Below are positions 1 to 9,891 of a stretch of DNA of 18,969 nt, in pieces; the first letter of the stretch is position 1; the number at the start of each line of letters is the position of its first letter. Both the position numbers and the translations under genes were made by a program. The DNA comes from Smittium culicis (Eukaryota > Kickxellomycota > Harpellomycetes > Harpellales > Legeriomycetaceae), in NCBI GenBank assembly GCA_001970855.1, contig LSSN01002167.1:1-18969 (forward strand). The letters run 5' to 3'. The notes beneath the pieces were generated by a model. It saw only the letters and a list, made by a program, of their open reading frames with translations. It had not been told where the DNA came from and did not search any database.

Positions 1-123
1 TAAAATATAAAATATAAAATATAAAATATAAAATATAAAATATAAAATATAAAATATAAAATATAAAATATAAAATATAAAATATAAAATATAAAATATA
101 AAATATAAAATATAAAATATAAA
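1..123. repeat. Heptanucleotide tandem array (TAAAATA)n
   Basis: The window opens inside a perfect tandem array of the 7-base unit TAAAATA, about 17.6 copies without a visible interruption until the phase breaks at 124. Its true left end lies outside the window. The lack of mutations suggests recent expansion or homogenisation, in contrast with the decayed transposons nearby. Confidence 0.97.
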
Positions 124-217
124 TAAATTTTTTATGTGGTTTTTTTGGTTTTTTCAAATTTTTTTGTTTTTGTGATTTTTTTTGGTTTTTTTTTATGTTT
201 ATATATTATTTATCTTA
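124..217. other. T/G-rich low-complexity tract
   Basis: Long T runs are broken by GG or G (for example repeated TTTTTTGG). It lies between the heptamer array and the last codon of the minus-strand transposase-like gene, so on that gene's strand it is an A-rich 3' tail. No gene or terminal inverted repeat was recognised here. Confidence 0.7.
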
Positions 218-1948
218 TCAACTTGTAGTATTAGTATGGTTTTTAAGCCATAGAACTCTCGAATTGTGCACTGTATGAGATTTGGGACCCATGATTACAC
301 ATTCATTGGGGCTAATTCTTGGTGCAGAAGGTGCAGATCTATCATTTCTAACATCTTTATAAACTTTTAGTCTAAAATTTTTTGGCTCATAGTCACTTGG
401 TGACATAGTACTAATAGGTTATGCCATTAAATAATTATTAAGCTTAAAAAATGATAAATAATTCTTAAAACTATCAATGCCCATGGTATATTTATATCCT
501 CTTGGAGTATATTGGTCATATTTGATGAAGCTATAACCAACATCATCAGTATATACCCCTCTTTGTGCTGCAAGATCAGAAGTTTTTGATCTAAAAATAC
601 CCATGAGATCATCGATAGAAGTAATATCCATTACAGATTCAGATTCATCAAACCACTTTGAAAGAACGCCGAAGTGGCCATCGACGTAGCTTTTTCCGTG
701 GTTTTCTAAAAAATAATTTAAAAAGAAATTTATTCTTGGAAATGACTCCGGCAGTGCTTTCATCAATGCATAGAGAAATTCGCTGTTTCTAAAGTGAGAA
801 CCGGAATCGCTCCATAAGCAAATGTTTTTAAAAATAGCAAAATCGGGAGATTTCAGTAGCTTGAATAGTCAGCTAAGAGTATACACAGAGTCTTGAATGA
901 GATTTTCGGACAAATAGTTATAGTATCTCCTCTTAATATGCCCATTAGACTTGTATACAAGGCAAAAACACAAGTCTGAAAACTGAAAACTCTATAAAAA
1001 ACATCCGAAGATTCCACCGGTCCCCCACCAATCTTTAAATTTTTCTTCAAAATAATAAATCAGAATATATGAATCATTACTTAAATTCCCTTCTAAGCTG
1101 GTGAATCGCCCCCTCTGTTCGTCGACCAACATTTTGTGATCCTTAAAATCTTGGTACGTCTTCATAAGTTTTCGTGCGCTCTCTGAGTCTATTCCATGAC
1201 TTGAAACTGCCGATCGGTACATCTTTTCAACCTTTGATCCCGCAACACACACCTTACACATATCTGTTCTTTTGGTCGGTTTTTTGAAAAATTTTTGGCA
1301 GACGTTGTAGAAAGTACTCAGTCCCGATTTCAAACCCGGGTTTTCCTTTAATATCTGGTGATATATATATCTCTTTTTCTGGGTTAAATACATCACCGGA
1401 GTTCCGAGACCGTTGCTATCTTCACCGACTCTTCTTCCAGTTATAGAAGATGGCTGAGAGTAGCGGTGGAGATATGATTTTACTAAATCAACAACGGTTT
1501 GACCAACAGCAGATCTTGATTTAGGAATGTGTCTCTGGTAATCGTCCAGAGTGAACTGATCTTCGCTTGCTTTTTGCTTCGCAGTGTTGAACTGAGTTCT
1601 TGAAAGCTCAAACCCGAAGCTACTAAGCTTATGCGGCGAAAATTCTGAAGCTACCAGTGATAGAATGGTCGATTTCTGATACCTGCCAGTTGATAAGATT
1701 GAGTGAAGCTTACTGAAATTGATAATGATATTTTTCATTTTATAGTTAGACAATGAAAAGATATCATTTCCAATAGACCGTCCTAACCCTGAATTGAATA
1801 GAGTGTATTTTACAATGCATTCTGTGTCTCCGTTTGATATCTTTTTACCAAAATCAATGAACCTCTTACACAGTCTGCTTTTTTCTATTCTATCAAGGTT
1901 ATAAAAACAGGACGGGCTGTAATATCTAATAGCTTGTGTTATTGTCAT
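218..1948 (-). pseudogene. Broken transposase-like gene (HGKxxVDGHFG family)
   Basis: One minus-strand gene runs from an ATG at 1948-1946 (context GGAAAAAATGA, A at -3) to a stop at 218. About 300 codons are open first, including a CKVC pair near 1253-1242, read as a possible zinc-binding element. The frame then breaks. Around 1055-1035 the homologous frame shifts so that KIGGGPVESS is read in a second frame, and near 955 it returns to the first (SNGHIKRRYYNYLSEN). A TGA follows at 871-869, then DSGSHFRN at 808-785 and HGKSYVDGHFG at 700-668, then a TAA at 421-419 in front of a tail (MGPKSHTVHNSRVL) still in the first frame. The DSGSHFRN and HGK...DGHFG boxes recall multicopy DDE-like transposase proteins of fungi, oomycetes and animals; this is from memory. 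The expected early acidic residue before the GGGP box is not clearly kept (IYYFEEK). Four lesions in one continuous homology make this a pseudogene. The superfamily is not assigned. Confidence 0.75.
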
Positions 1949-2096
1949 TTTTTCCTACAGTAATATTAATAGTATTAGTTTTTTAAATAACAGTATAAAT
2001 GTTGGTATTATTTATGATAATAGCTACTAACTATCGCCGGCCTTTAAAAAAATTAGAATTTATTGTAATAATTGTTTAATTTTATTATATTTTGAT

Positions 2097-2097
<1 letters not shown>

Positions 2098-2145
<48 letters not shown>

Positions 2146-2146
2146 G
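2098..2146. repeat. GT dinucleotide microsatellite
   Basis: About 21 GT units run from 2098 to 2140, followed by an interrupted CGTGTG end. It is a simple repeat between the transposase pseudogene and a gene-free stretch, with no coding potential. Confidence 0.97.
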
Positions 2147-3504
2147 GTATCATCAATAGACATGTATAAACTTATATAATTCCAAATACTGATTGTATTT
2201 AAGTATACATTTAGTGACCGTCAAACCTCAAACTTTTACCTTTTAATTTTTTAATATTTCGTACATTCTTAAAGTAAACTGTAAACTCTAATACAGTCAA
2301 ATATATGTTACATTATATTACAGCCGAATTAAGATTTTAAAAAGTAATTTTATTTTACTCATACTCGTTAGATATTCCTAGATTAAATCAGCAATTAAAA
2401 TTCAATTTCAACAAATATATAGTATATTTATATTTTTTTATTTTTTTAAAAAGCTATTTTTATTGGCTGATTTTTTCACTTTATGAAAAACCGACGAGAT
2501 TTTGCTGATATCATTAAACAAACTTTCTAAATAAAATTCGAGAATTTTGAGTATCAGATGATTTTTTCAATTAAATTTCAAATACAATACTATTTTTTGT
2601 GTTTTTAAAAAAAAATTTTGCAAAAAAAAATATATCACCAGCGTAATACTCTGTATTCTGGCTTTTTTATTTATAATTATTTTTAGTTTTCTAGCTCGAA
2701 TTTCGAAATTCTGAAAATTTTAACATAATATTAAGTGTTTTAAAATTTTTAATTTTTTTACTAAAAATTTAACTTTATATTTACGAGATTATTTTGAGGA
2801 TTGGAACTTTTCCAAGTGAGTTTTCCCTAATTAGCAACATGACTTTTATTTTCAAATCATATTAAAAAATATGTTCGAATATTGTTTCTGATACAACCAA
2901 ATACTTTGCATAATCACGTAAAAAAATGAATTTCTAAGGAAAAAAGCCTCAATTTCCCTAAGAGCATCCCATATACCGTTTCTTTTGGTCTGGTATGCTA
3001 CAGTTATATATAATAACTTTTTTATATGCACTTCATATCTATTGCTGATATTTTACTAAATTTTTTTTAGCGCTTTAACACAGATTTATCAGCTTTTTTT
3101 TTACATGAGCGAAATACTGTAAAACTATTTGGTAAAAAAAACAAATCAATAAATTTCATTTGCAATTTTTATTTCGGGGAATTTTATTTTAGCAAGCAAA
3201 ATTATATAAACAAATACTTTTTTCCAAATAATTATATGTAATAATAATTACGCATCAACTGTTAATATTGACCAGATTTAAAATTTTATATTTTTACACT
3301 GTAACTCTTTATATCTAAAAGTGCTCTCTTCGTTTAGAATCTCCAATATGGTAAAAAATATAATGATGAAAATGAAATTAGACTAAAAATTTTTGAAAAT
3401 TAAATTTAGTCCCAAAATTTTTTAATTTAATTGCATTTATTGCGTATAGAGATAAAATATTTGATTAAAATTAGAAGAAAAAATAGAAATAAAAAATAAT
3501 TAAG
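2147..3504. other. Gene-free AT-rich spacer
   Basis: No open frame of meaningful length, tRNA, or repeat copy related to the rest of the window was recognised on either strand. Homopolymer A and T runs and short AT palindromes dominate. It separates the GT repeat from the left LTR of the retrotransposon. Confidence 0.6.
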
Positions 3505-3796
3505 TGTTATTTTTTCATTTTTTATTGATCAATCGGCGATTAAATTCCTACCTACCCATTACCTTCATATCTTCCTCAACATTTAATTTACCAAACCGAT
3601 CTCTAAATATTTATTTCTCTATATATTGATATATTATCCCTTCCCATAAATTTTACGCTGTTCAAAAAGTTAATTCTTCCCAGTACTTTAGCTTGTTCTA
3701 AACTATTAATTTTTATATATATAAATGTTCCTGAAAATATCTGCGTCAATAGTTTTAACAGCATAAAATTTTTTTTACTTAAATCACAATAAAACA
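3505..3796 (+). repeat. 5' LTR of the Ty3/gypsy element
   Basis: It begins TGTTAT and aligns without gaps over its first 26 bases with the start of the right LTR (about two thirds identical). Shared blocks then follow: ATTGATCAATnnGCGA at about 3526, TATCTTC at about 3568, ATATATTGA at about 3620, CTTCCCAT at about 3640, TTCAAnAAGTT at about 3660, and a T-run followed by ACTTnAAAT near 3775. The right boundary is approximate, placed at an AACA near 3796 where similarity fades. A gag-like ATG follows 32 bases later. Confidence 0.75.
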
Positions 3797-3827
3797 ATCC
3801 GGCACAACCCCAGAATAAACCTATCAT

Positions 3828-4790
3828 ATGCCTCCAAAACCAAGATCGTTCTTCCCAAGTAAACCCCAGCCAAAATAACATTAAATTATTCAAGATATGA
3901 ATCAAAAACAGATTCAAACCCAGGAAATTTCGATGCTAGCAGAGTAGGCGTATATCAAGAATTAGTTTAGAATCCAGGTCCAATCATAGGTCAAAGCACA
4001 CATAAAATCTTAAACAGAAGTACAAACCCAAACACAAGCCCAGATACAGACTCAAGCCCTAGAATAAGCCAATGCTGAGGAACAACAGAAAATTAAGGCC
4101 CTATACTTGATATTCAATTCAATTAAGATAGAAACCCTTCAGAGCAGCGACTCCCAGCCTGGCTAACAATATATAACTTCCAGACGTTACGAAATCTGAT
4201 GGAGCCGTATCCGAATATCGGTCCTTTCTGAAGAATATGGTTATATTCTTATACTCTATATCAGAAATATTCAAAGCCGATAAAAGAAAAATATTATATA
4301 TAGAAACCCATTTCCTTGGAACCGCTTCAGACTGATTAGGAACAATTTTACTCATCAAGATCCATACCATCAAAATTGTGAAATTAATATCACATAATTT
4401 TTCGACCAATCCCTCCGCGGTTTAAGCCCAAAGAAAATACAGTTTCTAGTGGTAACAGATCTACTAGATTAACTTGAAGATAAAATCAAAATATCAGTCA
4501 GGTTAGCCTAAATAATCTAAATATTCGATCATATAAATATTAATAAACTGAAATAAAGGAGTCGTAACCCATTGACACAGCAGACTCTGAAAAATCATCT
4601 CACCAGTGAAAAAAATACCCAGCAAGAAAAAAGCGTTTAAATGGAAATCAATATTCTTTCTTCAAAACATAGAGGTACTCTCAGCGAAAAAGAAAAAAAA
4701 GACAGTGTAAATCAGGATTATATCTCTTCTGTGGAGATAACTGTTTCATCTCGTAGTATCGCAGAAAGAAGTAATCAGTAAAAGTCAACA
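3828..4790 (+). pseudogene. gag: gag relic (capsid and CCHC knuckle)
   Basis: A likely original start at 3828 reads MPPKPRSFFPSKPQPK and then a TAA at 3876. A Gln-rich stretch follows around 4020-4110 (QTQAQIQTQ, then EEQQKIKALYL in broken frames). A capsid-like segment around 4180-4400 contains LRNLMEPYPNIGPF and, after a frameshift, FLGTASD-stop-L, where the family normally has Trp (TGG to TGA). Around 4712-4780 a degenerate zinc knuckle (LFCGDN followed by CFIS) marks the nucleocapsid end. The protein would package the element's RNA in the cytoplasm. It is dead, with many stops and at least several frame changes. The limits are approximate. Confidence 0.65.
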
Positions 4791-4859
4791 ATTACTAGTA
4801 GACCGAAAATTGCCGTTGAGTGAAGACTATTTTTTTAGATATTAAAAAAAAAAAATTAA

Positions 4860-5165
4860 ATTTTTATTTCTGAAATAAAAGTATATTCTAATAATATAAA
4901 AGCTTTCGTATGTACAATATTCCTAGCTGATTCAATTTCTACTGAAAATTTTGTCGATATAGATTTTCATCACAAAAATTTTAATTAACCGGATAAAACT
5001 GAATGCTCCATACAAGTTGAAAAAATTGATGATAAAAAACTTTTATACAACCCGATCTCGAGCTAATACACAAAAACGTCTAACATATTTGACAGAATAT
5101 ACAACAGCACAATCGAATTTTACCCAGTAAACTCTCCTACTACGCCTATACTATTAGGACTGTGA
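4860..5165 (+). pseudogene. pol: pol relic: retroviral-type aspartic protease
   Basis: The active-site block reads LADSISTENFVDIDF, with the catalytic Asp at 4929-4931. The family motif is D-S/T-G followed by A-S/T, and here the glycine has become Ile, so the site is broken. Between about 4980 and 5110 the frame jumps (NLTG, IDDK). The block ends with IEFYPVNSPTTPILLGL at 5112-5162, matching the conserved hydrophobic-hydrophobic-LG end of retropepsins, followed at once by TGA. It lies between the gag knuckle and RT, as expected for Ty3/gypsy. Confidence 0.75.
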
Positions 5166-5319
5166 TAGATAATGAAACAAAATCCAGACATTGATTGACA
5201 GTCTAAATAATTAGATTCAATAAAACCCCACTCAAAAATATATAAATATATAATAAACACTAAATACGATACACCATCGGATACAAAACCCAAGGAAAAA
5301 GGAATAGAATCATAAAAGA

Positions 5320-6640
5320 ACCTGAACTTATTATCGGACTACAAGATACTTATAAAAATGTGAGTAGTGTCTTTAGAAAAAAATCTGGAGAAATATAACC
5401 ACCCCCAAAGAATCTAATAGTGTCCTATTGGCCAAAAATAAGACTCAAAACCAGCTTTGGTATCTATATATTTGCTCTCACCAAAGGAACTCGAAGCGCC
5501 CTAAAATTACAAATAATAAAGACTGTGAATTGAGACTTTGTGTATTCTAAAGGAAACTTAATGACATGACAATAAAAAATTGTCAACCACTCCCAAGAAT
5601 TGATGATTCATTTGATCATCTCAGCAAAGCCAAAATATTCACAAAAATAGATCTCAGAGGCGTTTACAGCTTAGTGCGCTTAAAATTTGGCTATGAATGG
5701 AAAACAGCCTTTATATTTCGATACGGCCATTTTGGTTGATATTTAATTTCTTTCGGATTTATCAATGTATCAGACACTTTCCAACACTTCATAAATTACG
5801 TTTTTATGAGAAGTACTAATTGGCTATAACATAGATTATTTAGATGAAATTCTAATAAAATTGAATTAAACCAAGGATCATAAGAAGCATGTCAGACCAT
5901 TTGTCAAAAAACTACAATGAAACCGCCGATACTGTATACACTAAAAATTTAAGCACAATTTAACCATGGTTGATTTCATAGGACACTTAGAATCCGACAC
6001 CGGGATAAAAGCTGATCCTAATAAAATCAATTTAATCAAGGAAAGGATTACTCCAGCCTCCAAAAAAATTATTAAAAATATTTCTAGGATCGTTAAATTT
6101 TTGCATCAAGTATATTACGAACTTTTCACTGATGTCCTTACCTTTCACTGAAATATCAAAATAAGGTAAAAAATTCAAATAGAAACAAGGCTTCGATAAA
6201 GGTTTTAAAAAAAAATAGACTGTCTGTTAAAATATTCAGCTATAAGATACGCCTATCAAAACAGTAAATACAAATTAGAAACCGATATATCCTGATTTGA
6301 AATTGGATCCAAAATTTCACAACCTAATCCTGATGGTGACCTTCAACCGATGTGATGCCTATGCAAGAAATTCACAAGTGCAGAAATAAACTATGATTCC
6401 CACGAAAAGGTGATTCTTGTTATTTAAAATCCATTAAAAAATGGTGAAAATAATTTAAAGCGCAAAATCTGAGTTCACAGTTTTATCAGGCCACAAAAAT
6501 CTCGAATGCTTAAAGACTGAAAAAACTATGAGTAGGAATCACACTAAATGTTCTCAAAAATTCTCAATATTTGACTTTAAATTCAGATACATATCTGAAA
6601 GCCTCATAGGAAAACCGGTCGCGCTGTCTCGAATACCTGA
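5320..6640 (+). pseudogene. pol: pol relic: reverse transcriptase and RNase H
   Basis: The RT fingers begin near 5376 with FRKKSGEI, then [10 protein letters not shown] near 5555 and PLPRIDD. The first catalytic block [17 protein letters not shown] has its Asp at 5650-5652, and EWKTAF follows. A TGA interrupts the GHFG/YLIS block. The YxDD box is YLDE at 5837-5848, so the last catalytic Asp is Glu here. The thumb and connection read FIGHLESDTGIKADPNKI (5970-6030) in an open stretch to 6151. RNase H follows: KYKLETDIS with its Asp at 6284-6286, then SQPNPDG, KKFTSAEINYDSHEK, and a degraded SDHKNLE block reading SGHKNLEC near 6486. Stops and frame changes throughout make it non-functional. These blocks are diagnostic of Ty3/gypsy pol. 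Confidence 0.88.
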
Positions 6641-6779
6641 AATCAAAGACATACTCCAAAATCATACATTGTCTCATGAGCCTTTAATTTACTTAATACA
6701 AATATAACAAGTAGAATATCGAGCAGTAAACTATTACTGGGACTCGATCTGACCTTTACGCTAAAAATTTTCTTAATAA

Positions 6780-7570
6780 TTCAAAGAATAATAAAAAATT
6801 TTAATTAGACATGGATTAATATCTACTGGAAACAGAATATACATCCAAGAAAAACTCAGAACCGCTTTCACGATTTATTGCCACGACTCATAACTATCTT
6901 GTCAACCAGAGATAGCAAAGACTATAGTAATAGTAAAAAGATACTATTGGTTTCCATGATTTTGAAGTAAATTGAAAATTATATATAGCCGTTCCAAAGC
7001 AGCTGCAAAAATAAATCTCTAAATCAATAAAAACATGATCTCCTGTAACCAACGCACGCCTTCAACCAAATGATTAAGCTTTACAAGTATCGATTTTATT
7101 TTTGAACTAACCTAGTCAAACGAGTATACGATCGCTCTAATAGTGGTATGTCTAATTACCAAGATGGCATAGTTTGTACCTATTAAAAATTCTGGGCTCT
7201 AAACAATGCATAGATTTTTTGCTGAAAAATGCGTTTTCACAGAATGGTTTTCTGGTAAAAATGATTTCAGACAGAGAAACTCAACTCACATCAAAATTCT
7301 ATCGCAGATTAATGAAACTTTTAAAAAAAAAATTCAAAGACATCCTCCATCTTTTACCCAGTATCCGACTGGAATGATCATAAAAAACCCGTGGAATTTT
7401 ATTACAATAATTAAAAACAGTTCTAAAATATACGTGGATTTCTTCACACTCATTATATACTATACCAGATTTACTATAACTTTCTATTTTTCACCATCAG
7501 TACCCAAAGCCGAGTAAATAATTTGTGTATGAAAAAATACGCTCAATAATCATAAAAATAACCTCAAAAA
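6780..7570 (+). pseudogene. pol: pol relic: integrase
   Basis: The N-terminal part shows LLETEY and, at 6936-6956, KRYYWFP, the block before the HHCC zinc site. The catalytic core shows SNEYTIALIVVCLITKMA around 7116-7168 and then, in an open frame at 7210-7340, FSQNGFLVKMISDRETQLTSKFY, whose SDR Asp (7270-7272) is the second acidic residue of the D,D,E triad. MKLLKKKF follows, then a decayed region and SVPKAE (7498-7515), typical of the end of the core in this family. No chromodomain was recognised. Multiple stops and frameshifts mean it cannot work. Confidence 0.85.
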
Positions 7571-7694
7571 TGCGATTTCAACTTGTATATCCTCAGTTGA
7601 AAATAACTGATAAGACAGTCCGGATTTTCAAGTAGTGTTAGGTACGAATGGAGGAATAAGAATAGGGCTAATATTGAACTGAAACTGAAACTTT

Positions 7695-7724
7695 GACTCA
7701 GAATCAGACTCAGACTCAGACTAA
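7695..7724. repeat. Short GACTCA hexamer repeat
   Basis: Four to five imperfect units of GACTCA/CAGACT lie in the decayed 3' part of the retrotransposon, between the integrase relic and the right LTR. The opposite strand reads as a Ser/Leu-rich frame, which is only a consequence of this repeat. Confidence 0.7.
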
Positions 7725-8049
7725 GATAGTGATATTTACTTAATATTATAGAGATAATATAAATTTGGTGGGATAAATATAATAAAATAAATAATTCACT
7801 TATATTTTTTTCTGGGAGATGGAAAATGGTTACCATTTTATACTTTTTGAAGAAAAATCTAAATGATATTGTTTTATAAAATTAATGATAAAAGCATTAA
7901 TAATTTTGTTATAATAGCTTGTGGAATATTATGAAATTTTCTAGAAAGTTCTAGATGCAACCGGAAGTAATCTATATATAAAATTTCATTACTTTTTACT
8001 CGTGATTATGCCTGAACACCGTTTTCACACCATTCATCCGAATTATTTA

Positions 8050-8060
8050 GGAGAAAATGG
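8050..8060 (+). other. Candidate polypurine tract
   Basis: GGAGAAAATGG sits directly before the TG that starts the right LTR, the position where plus-strand DNA synthesis is primed in LTR retrotransposons. It is mostly purine with a single T, consistent with a decayed tract. Confidence 0.5.
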
Positions 8061-8395
8061 TGCCATAATATAGTTTATAATTGATCAATTAGCGAACTAA
8101 TTTCTAACACCAATTGATACTTCTTATCTTCTCAAACTCATTGACATACATTTTCCTATACTTCACATATCTCTTTACGGATTCTTTTCACATATATTGA
8201 CTGCATAATTCTTCCCATGAAAGTTATGCATTTCAACAAGTTCAATTGCTCTTAGTTCCCAAGCTTCCTATACGCTTATAATTATATAATAAATATATCC
8301 CCCTCTAAAATACCAATCTCGGCATTTATCATATAAATAAATATTCACTGATATGCACTTTTTTTTTTACTTTAAATTCTGACGTTATAAAATAA
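8061..8395 (+). repeat. 3' LTR of the Ty3/gypsy element
   Basis: It begins TGCCATAATATAG, aligned base for base with the start of the left LTR, and repeats the same ordered blocks (ATTGATCAATTAGCGA at about 8080, CTTATCTTC, ATATATTGAC, CTTCCCATGAAAG, TTCAACAAGTTCAATT, and a T-run with ACTTTAAATT near 8365). It is some 40 bases longer than the left LTR, so indels separate them. The right limit is approximate. The heavy divergence implies an old insertion. Confidence 0.75.
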
Positions 8396-9395
8396 GCTAT
8401 AACTTTGTGGTATGTACCACTAATACTAATTAATGGCCATAAAATCCGAAGGATAAGGATAAGGAATATGAAATTCCAAAGATAGTGGAATTTAAATTAT
8501 GACCAAACCTTTTTATTTTTTGGAGGCTTAAAAACTTAATTAAAATTTTATCTATAGCATGAAAAATAGCTAAAAGAGGCGATAAAAAATATATATGTAA
8601 AGTTTGCGGACCTTTTGATATTTTAGTATCAATAATAATTTGCGGGTGCTTATATATGGAAAATAATTATTATATAAATCATAAAATAATCGATAATATC
8701 AAGATGCTCTCATTAATTAAATTATCAAATATATTGGGGAAAATGGCACTAAGGATTTAGCCCTATAATTATAAAGCTTATTTTAGATTAGAACCTGCAT
8801 TAGTGGTGTATTTGTGATTATAATATTAAGTTTATAATAATATTTAAATCATATTTTTTCCCTTTTATTGTTTAGGTTTAGTAAATATTATTAATAATTT
8901 AGTCTTTTAATGTTTTAAATTTTTAATCGGTCTTTAAATTAATCTGTAATATCATTTGCCGTGTAACATAATATAATTATTTTAGTAGTTAATAATGGAT
9001 ATTAGTTTACTATATAACTATTAATATTCGAATATTTATAAAATTATAATCGTAGGTTATTTTTTAATCAACAAAATAAAGCTTTGATTAACCTTATTTA
9101 ATCATAGAAATACGAAAAAAGCTCTTTATACTTGGAAAATAAAGAATTAACAAATACAAAGAGGAAAAATAATAAATTTTATTATTCAAAGAATTATATG
9201 CTATTTTGTATTTTTAGTTGTAACAAGTAAATACTACCATACAAAAAAATTTAAAATAATCAATTATTGATTTTTCTTAGAAATATTAGTTATATTATTA
9301 TTTTATAGGGATGATGATAAAACATATGCATTTCATTAATTCGTGTGATACTTGATTTATAGTATGAATATCCAATGATAATAAAATTAACTATC
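8396..9395. other. Gene-free AT-rich spacer
   Basis: No coding region was recognised. A near-palindrome GTGGTA-TG-TACCAC lies at about 8407-8420, and a short GGATAA duplication lies near 8451-8465. The rest is AT-rich sequence without a recognised repeat. Confidence 0.6.
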
Positions 9396-9409
9396 ACTAA
9401 AAGCGGTTT
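9396..9409. repeat. Left target-site duplication of the SINE-like element
   Basis: ACTAAAAGCGGTTT is repeated exactly at 9878-9891. The two copies bracket the element with its Pol III boxes at one end and poly(A) at the other, as produced by LINE-type target-primed reverse transcription. Confidence 0.88.
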
Positions 9410-9877
9410 GATTCGTTTAGCACAGTCTGAGACATTATCTGTGCACAAGTCCAGCGTTCGAAAGCATTACGGAACTCAGCCGTTTAGCAGCTTATTGTAG
9501 GAGAGCCAGGTCGATCATTCCCACGTTTGGGTAGGAGCCTATTTTTTATTAATCCTGTTAGATGTGGGCTCTGACTAGGAGTTCAATGATCTCAACGAAT
9601 TCAATTTTGTTGGAACGAGCTTAATTCCATGACTGCTTGTAACTTCAGTCATCCAGCCTATTTGAAGCAATGCCTGCGTGGATCCTTCGGTTGGTAGATT
9701 AATCACATTTCCCTTTAGGTACGCAGCCGGTAGACCGGCAGAGGAATTTATTAGTATTAGAATATTAATTTTTTTATGCCTTGCACTGAATTTCTATTTT
9801 CTTAGTTTATTTACCGCGTATTTTCTATTATTGTTATCGTACCAATAAAATTCCGTGATTAAAAAAAAAAAAAACAA
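9410..9877 (+). mobile_element. tRNA-derived SINE-like retroposon
   Basis: A 468-bp insertion is framed by a perfect 14-bp direct repeat. A Pol III A-box match, TAGCACAGTCTG, lies 9 bases from the 5' end (9418-9429). A B-box match, CGTTCGAAAGC, lies at 9455-9465, close to tRNA spacing, so the 5' end appears complete and tRNA-derived. The body (about 9470-9750) is much richer in G+C than its surroundings and has short stems: TGGAA/TTCCA at 9611-9629, TGACTG/CAGTCA at 9630-9651, and GCCGG-TAGA-CCGGC at 9726-9739. The AT-rich 3' part has AATAAA at about 9844-9849 and a 14-A run at 9861-9874, then CAA. No open frame was found. Amplification would depend on a LINE reverse transcriptase encoded elsewhere. 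AATAAA next to the tail leaves open a retrocopy of a Pol II noncoding transcript, but the box positions favour a SINE. Confidence 0.8.
9418..9465 (+). promoter_or_regulatory. Internal Pol III promoter (A and B boxes)
   Basis: TAGCACAGTCTG fits the A-box pattern TRGYNNARNNNG, and CGTTCGAAAGC matches about 8 of 11 positions of the B box GGTTCGANTCC. The two are separated as in a tRNA gene. A cloverleaf is not clearly preserved, so this is a promoter remnant in a retroposon and not a tRNA gene. Confidence 0.65.
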
Positions 9878-9891
9878 ACTAAAAGCGGTTT
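9878..9891. repeat. Right target-site duplication of the SINE-like element
   Basis: An exact second copy of ACTAAAAGCGGTTT immediately follows the poly(A) tail. Its perfect identity contrasts with the decayed retrotransposon upstream and points to a younger insertion. Confidence 0.88.

Larger units (their letters stand above)
3505..8395 (+). mobile_element. Decayed full-length Ty3/gypsy LTR retrotransposon
   Basis: The element is about 4.9 kb, bounded by two diverged direct repeats (about 3505-3796 and 8061-8395) and carrying, in order on the plus strand, gag, CCHC knuckle, aspartic protease, reverse transcriptase, RNase H and integrase relics. Protease-RT-RNase H-integrase is the Ty3/gypsy (Metaviridae) order, distinct from Ty1/copia where integrase comes first. 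Motifs remain readable in all three frames, but stops and frameshifts occur every few dozen codons, so it cannot encode proteins. A purine tract at 8050-8060 just before the right LTR fits a polypurine tract. No primer-binding site was identified after the left LTR, and no flanking target duplication could be fixed because the LTR right ends are blurred. Confidence 0.9.

Noticed and set aside
218..1948. Stop-codon reassignment as the reason for in-frame stops in the transposase-like gene
   Set aside because: Different stops (TGA and TAA) occur together with frameshifts. The regulator gene ends in TGA and has none inside its large exons. Ordinary decay is simpler.
3934..3945. TGCTAGCAGAGT as the retrotransposon primer-binding site
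   Set aside because: It resembles an initiator-tRNA complement, but it lies inside the likely gag reading region, over 100 bases after LTR similarity fades and after the proposed gag ATG.
3603..4409. Minus-strand open frames over the left LTR and gag region
   Set aside because: They run antisense to a recognisable LTR and gag relic and show no motif. The plus-strand reading explains the sequence.
7564..7836. Minus-strand Ser/Leu-rich open frame
   Set aside because: The SLSLSLILSQ stretch is the reverse reading of the GACTCA repeat in the decayed retroelement tail.
9410..9482. A functional tRNA gene
   Set aside because: A and B boxes are present, but the acceptor and anticodon stems do not fold convincingly, and the segment is the 5' end of a poly(A)-tailed insertion with target duplications.
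9470..9750. An rRNA, SRP RNA, RNase P or snRNA gene in the G+C-rich segment
   Set aside because: I looked for conserved motifs of these RNAs on both strands and found none. The target duplications and poly(A) tail show that the segment is part of a retroposon.
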